Positions 1 to 8,678 of a stretch of 9,246 nucleotides of DNA are shown in pieces. This DNA comes from Belnapia sp. (GTDB lineage Bacteria > Pseudomonadota > Alphaproteobacteria > Acetobacterales > Acetobacteraceae): positions 1 through 9,246 of the forward strand of contig JAQGIA010000340.1 in NCBI GenBank assembly GCA_028291445.1, given 5' to 3'. Position 1 is the first letter of the stretch; the number at the start of each line of letters is the position of its first letter. The notes under the pieces were generated by a model. The model ran no database searches, had not been told where the DNA came from, and saw only the letters and a list, made by a program, of their open reading frames with translations. A program made the position numbers and the translations under genes.

Positions 1-5
1 CCGAA

Positions 6-31
6 AATGAGCGAAGTATCAATGAGCGAAG
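6..31 (+). repeat. 11-bp direct repeat duplicating the era start codon
   Basis: AATGAGCGAAG occurs at 6-16 and again at 21-31, a period of 15 bp. Both copies are in frame and each encodes Met-Ser-Glu, giving the N-terminus MSEVSMSEG. The result is two tandem candidate start codons for era. Confidence 0.8.
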
Positions 32-936
32 GTCTACCTCAAGCGCCGACCCGCTGCGGCCTGGTGGCCGTGGTCGGCGCCCCCAATGCCGGCAAGTCCA
101 CCCTGGTGAATGCCCTGGCCGGCGCCAAGGTCACCATCGTCTCGCCCAAGCCGCAGACCACGCGCTTCCGCATCCGCGCGGTGGTGATGCACCAGGGCGC
201 CCAGCTCATCCTGGTCGACACGCCGGGCATCTTCGCCCCGCGCCGGCGGCTGGACCGCGCCATGGTCGCCGCCGCCTGGGGCGGCGCACAGGATGCCGAC
301 CGCACCCTGCTGATCGTCGATGCCCGCGCCGGGCTGACCGATGCCGTGCGCGCCATCACCGACCGGCTCGCCAAGTCGCCCCGGCCGATCTGGCTGGCGC
401 TGAACAAGGTGGATCTGATCGAGCCGACCCGCCTGCTGCCGCTGGCGCAGGAGCTCAATGCGCTGGTCCCGGTGGAGGAGACCTTCATGATCTCCGCCGA
501 GAAGAAGCGCGGCCTGGACAAGGTGCTGGACCGCCTCGCCGCCGACATGCCGCCCGGACCCTACCTGTTTCCGGAAGACGAGCTCTCCGACCTGCCCAGC
601 CGCATGCTGGTCGCCGAGATCGTCCGCGAGCAGATCCTCCGCCAGACGCATGAGGAAGTGCCGCACCACGCCACGGTCGAGACCGAAACCTGGACCGAGA
701 AGAAGGATGGCAGCGTCCGGGTCGACTGCACCATCTATGTCGGCCGGGCGACCCAGAAGGCCATCCTGATCGGCGACGGCGGGGCACGGATCAAGGAGAT
801 CGGCCAGAAGGCCCGGAAAGAGTTGGAAGCGCTGCTGGAACGCCGGGTGCACCTGTTCCTGAACGTGAAGGACCGGCCGGGCTGGGACGAGGAGCGGGGG
901 CGGATCCGGGCGCTGGGGCTGGAGGACGAGGGGTAG
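7..936 (+). CDS. era: GTPase Era (ribosome assembly)
   Basis: Era is an essential GTPase that binds 16S rRNA and helps mature the 30S subunit in the cytoplasm. The 309-aa product has the full G-motif series: G1 GAPNAGKS at residues 24-31, the switch I region around PQTTR at 49-53, G3 DTPG at 71-74, G4 NKVD at 133-136 and G5 SA at 163-164. A C-terminal KH domain follows, with its GxxG loop reading GDGG at 256-259. Length is near the usual ~300 aa. Two in-frame ATGs (7 and 22) lie inside an 11-bp direct repeat, so the true start could be five codons later; the window cuts off any upstream ribosome binding site. The ATGA at 7-10 would fit a 4-bp overlap with the stop of an upstream gene, classically rnc, but that gene is not visible. 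The family call is near certain. Confidence 0.97.
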   Translation: MSEVSMSEGLPQAPTRCGLVAVVGAPNAGKSTLVNALAGAKVTIVSPKPQTTRFRIRAVVMHQGAQLILVDTPGIFAPRRRLDRAMVAAAWGGAQDADRTLLIVDARAGLTDAVRAITDRLAKSPRPIWLALNKVDLIEPTRLLPLAQELNALVPVEETFMISAEKKRGLDKVLDRLAADMPPGPYLFPEDELSDLPSRMLVAEIVREQILRQTHEEVPHHATVETETWTEKKDGSVRVDCTIYVGRATQKAILIGDGGARIKEIGQKARKELEALLERRVHLFLNVKDRPGWDEERGRIRALGLEDEG

Positions 937-942
937 AAAGCA

Positions 943-964
943 CCAGGAGAATAATTTCTCCCGG
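943..964. terminator. Small hairpin between convergent era and CoA-transferase genes
   Basis: GGAGAA (946-951) and TTCTCC (956-961) form a 6-bp stem around a TAAT loop. It can be extended across one mismatch by CC (943-944) pairing with GG (963-964). It fills the 35-bp gap between two genes that end facing each other, so it could end transcription from both sides. The stem is short and there is no clear T run on either strand, so the terminator role is inferred from position. Confidence 0.35.
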
Positions 965-971
965 CCTTGCC

Positions 972-2195
972 TCAGATAACCTTGGCTTCCCGGAACGCCG
1001 CAATCCGCTCCGGCGAATAGCCCGCCGCCGCCAGCACCTCCTCCGTATGCGCGCCCAGCGCCGGTGCCGGCCGTTCCAGCCTGGCCCCGCCATGCGCCAT
1101 GCGGAAGCCCGTCGTGGCGAAGCGCAGCCGCCCCCAGGGTGTCTCCACCTCCTGCAAGGCGTCGCGCGCCAGCACCTGCCGGTGGTCGATGACCTCATCC
1201 ACCCGCCATATCCGCGCGCAGGGCACCCCGGCGGCGTTCAGCCTGGTCTCCCATTCCGCGGCATCGGCGGCGGCCAGCGCGCCCTCGATCACCTCGCGCA
1301 GCACCGCGATATTCTCCAGCCGCAGGAACCAGTCGGCCAGGCGCGGGTCGTCCAGCGCATCAGCCCGGTCGAGCGCCACCAGCAGGGAGCGGTATTGCTT
1401 CTCGGTATTGGCCGCGAGCAGCAAATGGCCATCGCGCGCCATGAACAGGTTCGCCGTGGCCCGCCGGCTGACCGCCTGGTTGCCGTATTGCTGCTGGCGG
1501 TGCCCGGCCACCGTCCAATCGGCGACCTGCCCGCTGAGGAAGGCCAGCGTCGATTCCAGCATCGACACGTCCAGCTTCTGCCCCAGCCCGGTATGGGTCC
1601 GCTGGAACAGGGCGGAGGAGACGGCGAAGGCCGCCGTCATGCCGGAGAGCTGGTCGCAGATGGCGAAGCCCGCCCGCAACGGGTCGGAGCCCGGATGCCC
1701 GGTCATGGCCATGATCCCGGACATCGCCTGGATCCGCCCGTCGTAGCCGGCCTCGTTCTTGTCCGGCCCGGTCTGCCCGAAGCCGGAGACGCTGCACCAG
1801 ATCAGCGTCGGGTTGATGGCCGACAGATCCTCGTAGCCCAACCCCAGCCGCCCCATCACGCCCGGGCGGAAATTCTCCATCACCACATCGGCCTCGGCGA
1901 CCAGCCGCTTGACGATCGCCTGCGCCTCCGGGTTCTGCAGGTCGAGCGTCAGGCTGCGCTTGTTGCCGTTCACCGCCTGCCAGGCCGGCGCCATGCCGCG
2001 CTCTGCCCATTCCCGGGACAGCGGGGTGCGCCGCATGTCCTCGCCCTCCCGCCGCTCGACCTTGATGACCTCGGCGCCGAGCAGCGAGAGCTGGTAGCTG
2101 GCGAAGGGCCCGGCCAGCACCTGGGTGAAGTCGAGGATGCGGATGCCCTCGAAAGGCCGGGCGCCCGGCGTGGTCGTGGCGCCTGCGGCTGTCAC
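972..2195 (-). CDS. Class III CoA-transferase (CaiB/BaiF/Frc family)
   Basis: This 407-aa protein belongs to the class III CoA-transferases, cytoplasmic dimers that move CoA between carboxylic acids through an aspartyl-CoA intermediate. The N-terminal signature GIRILDFTQVLAGP (residues 17-30), followed by LGAEVIKVE (39-47), is diagnostic. The expected catalytic aspartate is D152 in AGYDGRIQAMSG. NFRPG (108-112) and the LDVSMLES stretch are further family hallmarks. Length matches the usual ~400 aa. Translation starts at GTG 2195-2193, behind a GGGAGAAGG purine tract; the start overlaps the stop of the upstream reductase-like gene as GTGA, so the two are translationally coupled. The substrate cannot be read from sequence: formyl-, succinyl-, carnitinyl- and many other transferases share these motifs. 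Context suggests it activates or recycles the CoA thioester of whatever acid the neighbouring genes handle. Confidence 0.93.
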   Translation of the reverse strand: MTAAGATTTPGARPFEGIRILDFTQVLAGPFASYQLSLLGAEVIKVERREGEDMRRTPLSREWAERGMAPAWQAVNGNKRSLTLDLQNPEAQAIVKRLVAEADVVMENFRPGVMGRLGLGYEDLSAINPTLIWCSVSGFGQTGPDKNEAGYDGRIQAMSGIMAMTGHPGSDPLRAGFAICDQLSGMTAAFAVSSALFQRTHTGLGQKLDVSMLESTLAFLSGQVADWTVAGHRQQQYGNQAVSRRATANLFMARDGHLLLAANTEKQYRSLLVALDRADALDDPRLADWFLRLENIAVLREVIEGALAAADAAEWETRLNAAGVPCARIWRVDEVIDHRQVLARDALQEVETPWGRLRFATTGFRMAHGGARLERPAPALGAHTEEVLAAAGYSPERIAAFREAKVI

Positions 2196-3124
2196 GCCGC
2201 CTTCTCCCGCAGACCCTTGGCGATCGCCTTCTGGCGGAGGAACTCCTCCTTGCGCCGGGCCAGTTCCTCCGTGCCGATCTGCTCCAGGTTCAGGTAGTCG
2301 AGCTTCCAGGCGCCGTCCGCATCCCAGCGCTGGGCGGATTGCAGGGTGGTGCGCGGCCCGACCGCGGTTTCCAGCAGGCGCAGTCCCAACTCCAAGGTGG
2401 CCGCCTGGCTATCCGCGTCATGCGGCTTGCCGGCGGCATTGCCGAGCGGGAAGTCGCTGAACAGGAACCGCGGCACCCCGCAATGCTCGACGATGTCCTT
2501 GGCGCAGCCCAGCACCACCGTCGGGATGCCATGCTGTTCCAGATAGCGCGCCGTCAGGCTGACGGACTGGTGGCAGATCGGGCAATTGGGCACCAGCACC
2601 GCGACATCGGCGCCATCCCGCAGGCAGCGCGACAGCACCTCGGGGCAATCGATCTCCACCGTATGCCGGTGGCTGCGATTGGTCGGCGCGCCATGGAAAT
2701 GCCGGGTCAGCTCGCCGATCCGCCCGGCCGCCACCGCATCCCGCATGGCTTGCAGGGGGAACCAGGCCTTGGCATCGGTCGCCGGGCTGTGCTTGCGATC
2801 ATAGGCGATATGGGAGACCCGCAGGTCGTGCTCCTCGGCGGTATCGCCGGAATAGACCTGATAGAACTTCGCCGCGGAATTATAGGCCGCCCCCGGCCCC
2901 TGGTCGCCCTTGGCCGGGTCGTAGGGCGCCGCGGTGGTGATCAGCGTCACCCGGCTCTCGGCCAGCGGCCGGCGCAGCGGGGAGAAGGGCACGTCCCGGT
3001 AATGCGCCCAGCGATACGGGTCGTAGCCGATGGCCTGGTAGTATTCCCGGGTCCGCAGCATGTAGGGCACCGGGCTGTCGTAATCCGGCGCGAAGCCGAG
3101 GGCCCGATCGATATCGGCGGTCAT
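2192..3124 (-). CDS. Glycine/betaine/sarcosine/D-proline reductase B family protein, cysteine form (GrdB/PrdB-like)
   Basis: This 310-aa protein resembles the B components of the clostridial amino-acid reductases (GrdB/GrdF/GrdH and especially PrdB). In those enzymes a selenocysteine in a U-x-x-C site reductively cleaves the substrate. Here the equivalent stretch reads VPNCPICHQSVSLTARYLE (residues 178-196): C181 is encoded by TGC (2584-2582) and C184 by TGC (2575-2573), so this is a selenium-free C-x-x-C version. Other family blocks are RVSHIAYDRKHSP (102-114), FHGAPTNRSHRH (143-154) and FSDFPLGNAAGKP (222-234). All six cysteines (160, 167, 181, 184, 207, 215) lie in a 56-residue stretch. 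The ATG at 3124 is chosen because AGGGAGG sits six bases upstream; a further 30 codons can be read upstream but look non-coding. No PrdA, GrdA or GrdC/D partner is present. The family call is firm, but the reaction in this organism is unknown. Confidence 0.82.
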   Translation of the reverse strand: MTADIDRALGFAPDYDSPVPYMLRTREYYQAIGYDPYRWAHYRDVPFSPLRRPLAESRVTLITTAAPYDPAKGDQGPGAAYNSAAKFYQVYSGDTAEEHDLRVSHIAYDRKHSPATDAKAWFPLQAMRDAVAAGRIGELTRHFHGAPTNRSHRHTVEIDCPEVLSRCLRDGADVAVLVPNCPICHQSVSLTARYLEQHGIPTVVLGCAKDIVEHCGVPRFLFSDFPLGNAAGKPHDADSQAATLELGLRLLETAVGPRTTLQSAQRWDADGAWKLDYLNLEQIGTEELARRKEEFLRQKAIAKGLREKAA

Positions 3125-3157
3125 GGATGGCCTCCCTGTCTGCCCGAGAGCAGTCTT

Positions 3158-3199
3158 GCCGAAGGCTAGGAGCCTCGTTCGGCCACCGTCAAGCTGGCC
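3158..3199. promoter_or_regulatory. Two abutting dyads in the divergent control region (candidate operators)
   Basis: Dyad 1 has outer arms GCCGAA (3158-3163) and TTCGGC (3178-3183) and inner arms GGCT (3164-3167) and AGCC (3171-3174), with a three-base bulge. Dyad 2 is GGCCA (3181-3185) N9 TGGCC (3195-3199). Dyad 1 covers the candidate -10 of the minus-strand promoter and dyad 2 brackets its -35. That is where a repressor or activator of the two divergent operons would be expected. No regulator gene lies in the window. In GC-rich DNA short dyads also arise by chance. Confidence 0.35.
3163..3192 (-). promoter_or_regulatory. Candidate sigma-70 promoter for the reductase/CoA-transferase operon
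   Basis: On the minus strand TTGACG (3192-3187) matches five of six -35 bases, and TAGCCT (3168-3163) is a weak -10 at 18-bp spacing. Transcription would start near 3156 and give a leader of about 32 nt carrying the strong AGGGAGG ribosome binding site. The -10 match is poor, so confidence is modest. Confidence 0.33.
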
Positions 3200-3251
3200 C
3201 CGCGCCGGCTGCAACCCTGGCCCGCGCCCCTCGCCCCCTCGCCGGGCCGTG

Positions 3252-3273
3252 TCCTGGCTGGCATCCTGGCTGG
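3252..3273 (+). repeat. 10-bp direct repeat, 12-bp period, upstream of the MFS gene
   Basis: TCCTGGCTGG is present at 3252-3261 and 3264-3273. It ends eight bases before the GGAGGA ribosome binding site of the MFS gene. It may be a binding site or just a slippage duplication. Confidence 0.55.
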
Positions 3274-3280
3274 AATGTCA

Positions 3281-3286
3281 GGAGGA
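3281..3286 (+). promoter_or_regulatory. Ribosome binding site that fixes the MFS start
   Basis: GGAGGA lies six bases before the ATG at 3293. An in-frame ATG at 3275 lies upstream of this site and has no comparable site of its own, so 3293 is the preferred start. Confidence 0.75.
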
Positions 3287-3292
3287 AGCCAC

Positions 3293-4659
3293 ATGACCGG
3301 CAAACCGGCGAATCCCGGCGGCAGCCCCGCGGGTAAGCCCGCGCCCGTGAGTGAAGTGGACTCCGCCTATGCCTGGATCCGGCTGGTGGCGGCGGTCTGC
3401 CTCGGCACCCTGGGCGGGGTCGGGCTCTGGTCCATCGTCGTGGCCCTGCCCGTGGTGCAGGCCGAATTCGGCACCCTCCGGGCCGGTGCCTCGCTGCCCT
3501 ATACGCTGACGACCATCGGCTTCGCCATCGGCGGGGTCTTCATGGGACGGCTGGCGGACCGCTTCGGGGTCATGGTCCCGGTCATCCTCGGCACCGTCAT
3601 GCTGAGCGCCGGCTATGTCGCCACCGCCTTCGCCACCAGCATGGGCGGCTTCGCGCTGATCTATGGCGGCATGATCGGCCTGCTCGGCAGCTGTGCCCTG
3701 TTCGGCCCGCTGGTCGCCGATGCCTCGCTCTGGTTCAGCCGGCGCCGGGGCCTGGCGGTCTCGCTCTGCGCCAGCGGCAACTACTTCGCCGGGGCCTTCT
3801 GGCCGCCCATCCTGCAGCATTTCATCGAGACCGTCGGCTGGCGCCAGACCCATGTCGGCGTCGGGATCTTTTGCCTGGTCACCATGCTGCCGCTGGCGCT
3901 GGTGCTGCGCCGCCGGCCGCCGATGCAGGCGGCCAATCCGGCGCGGCTGCCGGGCGGCCGCCAGCGCGGCACCTTACTCTCCCCTGGGATTTCCCCTGGG
4001 CTTTCCCCTGAAATTCCCCCTGGGCGCACCCTTGGCGGCCTCAGCCCGAATGCCTTGCAGGCGCTGCTGATGTTCGCCGGCGTTTCCTGCTGCGTCGCCA
4101 TGGCCATGCCGCAGGTCCATATCGTCGCCTATTGCGTGGACCTCGGCTATGGCGCGGCGCGCGGGGCGGAGATGCTCTCCCTCATGCTCGCCTGCGGTGT
4201 GGTCAGCCGGCTCGCCTCCGGCTGGATCCTCGACCGGATCGGCAGCCGCGCCACCCTGCTGCTGGGCGCCACGCTCCAGGCCGTCGCCCTGGCGCTGTTC
4301 CTGCCCTTCGACGGGCTGGTCTCGCTCTATGTCGTCTCCGCGGTCTTCGGCCTGTTCCAGGGCGGCATCATCCCGAGCTACGCCATCATCGTGCGGGAGG
4401 CCTTCCCGCCGCAGGAAGCCGGGCTGCGGGTCGGGCTGGTGCTGTCCTCGACCCTGGTCGGCATGGCGATCGGCGGCTGGATGTCGGGCGCCATCTTCGA
4501 TGCCACCGGCTCCTACCAGGCGGCGGTGCTGAACGGACTGGCCTGGAACGGCCTCACCATGGCCATTGCCCTCTGGCTGCTGCTGCGCGGCCGGCCAAAG
4601 GGCAAGCCAAAGGGCGGACTAGGCTTCCGCGCGGGGCAGGGCAGCCCCATATTGCAGGG

Positions 4660-4663
<4 letters not shown>
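3293..4663 (+). CDS. MFS transporter, OFA/monocarboxylate-porter type
   Basis: This 456-aa integral inner-membrane protein has the 12-helix layout of the major facilitator superfamily. A charged, proline-rich N-terminus precedes the first helix at about residue 29. Motif A appears in both halves: GRLADRFG (85-92) after helix 2 and GWILDRIG (310-317) in the second half. The [15 protein letters not shown] block (272-286) resembles oxalate/formate-antiporter and monocarboxylate-type MFS proteins of proteobacteria, suggesting a small organic acid as cargo; the actual substrate is not readable. The central cytoplasmic loop carries four tandem SPGI-like tetrapeptides (230-245). The C-terminal tail holds a PKG-KPKG duplication encoded by a 12-bp repeat. 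Its stop codon overlaps the ATG of the next gene (ATGA), so the two are co-translated. It is transcribed divergently from the reductase/CoA-transferase operon and likely imports that pathway's substrate. Confidence 0.9.
3980..4027 (+). repeat. Four imperfect 12-bp tandem repeats inside the MFS gene
   Basis: Units at 3980-3991, 3992-4003, 4004-4015 and 4016-4027 follow the pattern TCCCCTGGGNTT and encode [12 protein letters not shown] and PPGR. They lie in the loop between the two six-helix halves. The unit length is a multiple of three, so copy number can change without breaking the frame. Every unit uses CCT for its conserved proline, whereas surrounding genes mostly use CCC and CCG. Confidence 0.85.
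4594..4617 (+). repeat. 12-bp tandem duplication at the 3' end of the MFS gene
   Basis: GCCAAAGGGCAA (4594-4605) is followed directly by GCCAAAGGGCGG (4606-4617), identical in 10 of 12 bases. It encodes the basic cytoplasmic tail RPKGKPKGG and keeps the reading frame. Confidence 0.7.
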
Positions 4664-5661
<998 letters not shown>

Positions 5662-5665
5662 TACC

Positions 5666-5694
5666 CTTGATCTCGCCGGCTGCGTTCTGCATAT
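5666..5694 (+). promoter_or_regulatory. Candidate heat-shock (sigma-32-like) promoter of htpG
   Basis: CTTGATC (5666-5672) resembles the sigma-32 -35 element CTTGAAA (5 of 7). CTGCATAT (5687-5694) resembles the -10 element CCCCATAT (6 of 8), with a 14-bp spacer that fits the class. Transcription would start about 30 nt before the GTG start of htpG, a known heat-shock gene. The same bases can be read as a poor sigma-70 promoter (TTGATC, 17 bp, CATATC). Confidence 0.42.
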
Positions 5695-5730
5695 CGCCCC
5701 GCCGTAATTCCCACTGCTGGAGATGACCCC

Positions 5731-7581
<1,851 letters not shown>

Positions 7582-7585
7582 TGCG

Positions 7586-7618
7586 GGCGGCGCCGGGCGG
7601 TCACCGCCTGGCGCCGCC
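7586..7618. terminator. Strong 15-bp hairpin between convergent htpG and corA
   Basis: GGCGGCGCC (7586-7594) pairs with GGCGCCGCC (7610-7618). The stem continues through one G-T wobble (7595/7609) and GGCGG/CCGCC to a TCA loop at 7601-7603. The hairpin occupies the 36-bp gap between the two stop codons and touches the corA stop. No T run follows on either strand, so it may act as a bidirectional terminator of the T-less kind or as an mRNA 3'-end stabiliser. Confidence 0.6.
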
Positions 7619-8583
7619 TACAACCACCCCCGCAGCCGGAACAGCACCAGCGGCAGCACGCCGCTGAGGACGATCAGTGCCAACCCCCAGGGATAGCCCA
7701 GCGCCCAGTCCAGCTCCGGCATGAATTTGAAATTCATGCCGTAGATGCTGGCCACCAGGGTCGGCGGAATGCCCACCACCGAGACCACCGTCAGGATCTT
7801 GATGGTGTTGTTCTGCTCGATGCTGATGAAGCCCAGCGTCGCATCCAGCAGGAACTGCACCTTGTTGGACATTTGCGCGTCGTAGTCGTTGAGCGAGGCG
7901 ATGTCCTGCCGCAGCGTCCTGACGCGGTGGTCGTATTCCGGCGGGATCCAGCGCCGCGCCTGCTCCACCGCGAAGGGCAGGATGCGCTCCACCCCCAGCA
8001 AGGTATCCCGGACGTTCGAGGTATATTCCCCCATCCGCCCGATCGAACGCAGCGCCAGGCGCAACACGCGGTCCATCCGCGCCGGCGAATGCCGCAGTGG
8101 CTGCTCCGCCTCGAAGGCCGAATGGGAGATGCCGTCCAACTCGCCCCGGATGCGTTCCAGCGCATCGGCGATCCGGTCGACGATCGCCTCCAGCAGGCCG
8201 ACGAAGGCGCCGAAGCTGCAACTGGCGTCCTCCGCCTGGCCGAAGTGCGTGGCGAAGCTGTCGAAGGACCCGATCGGCGCGAAGCGCACCGTCAGCAATA
8301 CCTTGGGCGAAAGGACCAGCCCGAGCGGCGAGACCACCGGCTTCGGCCCGTCGCCCCGCGAGATGATCGGCATGCTGAGGTAGAGCACCTCGCCTTCCGA
8401 GACCAACCGACTCGAATTCTCGATCTCCCGCAGGCTCGCCAGATCGGGCACCCGCAGCCCGGTTTCCCGGGCGATGAAGGCCTTTTCCTCATCGGTGCCG
8501 TTCAGCAGGTCGATCCAGACCGTTTCCGGCGGCAGGGCCGCGGGCAGCGGGTCGGTGGGCGGTCCGGGATGGAGGGTGAGCAC
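7618..8583 (-). CDS. corA: Magnesium transport protein CorA
   Basis: CorA is the pentameric inner-membrane Mg2+ (also Co2+/Ni2+) channel. The 321-aa product has a large cytoplasmic N-terminal domain, a long helical region, two C-terminal transmembrane helices (about 262-281 and 298-317), the selectivity motif YGMN with GMN at 282-284, and the periplasmic loop MPEL just after it, which marks CorA rather than the ZntB branch. It ends in a basic RLRGWL tail as in enteric CorA. The start is taken as GTG 8583-8581, which has GAGGA ten bases upstream and gives a length close to the ~316 aa norm. An ATG at 8670 would add 29 residues of low-complexity, non-conserved sequence and start nine bases from the divergent recO start. 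It converges on htpG. Nothing ties it to the accessory block. Confidence 0.92.
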   Translation of the reverse strand: MLTLHPGPPTDPLPAALPPETVWIDLLNGTDEEKAFIARETGLRVPDLASLREIENSSRLVSEGEVLYLSMPIISRGDGPKPVVSPLGLVLSPKVLLTVRFAPIGSFDSFATHFGQAEDASCSFGAFVGLLEAIVDRIADALERIRGELDGISHSAFEAEQPLRHSPARMDRVLRLALRSIGRMGEYTSNVRDTLLGVERILPFAVEQARRWIPPEYDHRVRTLRQDIASLNDYDAQMSNKVQFLLDATLGFISIEQNNTIKILTVVSVVGIPPTLVASIYGMNFKFMPELDWALGYPWGLALIVLSGVLPLVLFRLRGWL

Positions 8584-8678
8584 GCGGGCGAATTCCTCGT
8601 ATCGGGTGGGGTTGGCCGTTCCGGTCAATTTCCCTGGACGGCTTCCCCGGATGCCCCGGCTGCCCCACATCTGTCGGC
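8584..8678. other. corA/recO divergent intergenic region
   Basis: This 95-bp gap holds the corA ribosome binding site (TCCTC at 8594-8598, GAGGA on the minus strand). A TTGACC -35-like hexamer lies on the minus strand near 8622-8627, but the only -10-like bases at workable distance fall on the ribosome binding site, so no promoter is called. Nothing promoter-like was found for recO. Confidence 0.4.

Noticed and set aside
34..852. 272-codon minus-strand frame opposite era
   Set aside because: The composition is typical of a shadow frame, and era carries all G motifs on the other strand.
1047..2297. 416-codon open frame on the plus strand opposite the CoA-transferase
   Set aside because: It has low-complexity, H/R/P/G-rich composition, no family signature, and lies over a clear class III CoA-transferase.
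2573..2584. Possible selenocysteine recoding in the reductase-like gene
   Set aside because: Both active-site codons are TGC, not TGA, so no recoding is needed.
2339..3169. 276-codon open frame on the plus strand opposite the reductase-like gene
   Set aside because: It is an antisense shadow of a gene with conserved motifs, with no start context or recognisable domain.
3125..3214. 30-codon N-terminal extension of the reductase-like gene
   Set aside because: A strong AGGGAGG site sits six bases before the ATG at 3124, and the extension is not protein-like.
4132..4659. Upstream extension of the luciferase-like gene frame
   Set aside because: This stretch is the MFS coding region in another frame; the family N-terminus begins at the ATG at 4660.
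8584..8670. 29-residue N-terminal extension of CorA from the ATG at 8670
   Set aside because: It is low-complexity, has no good ribosome binding site, and would exceed the usual CorA length; the GTG at 8583 has GAGGA upstream.
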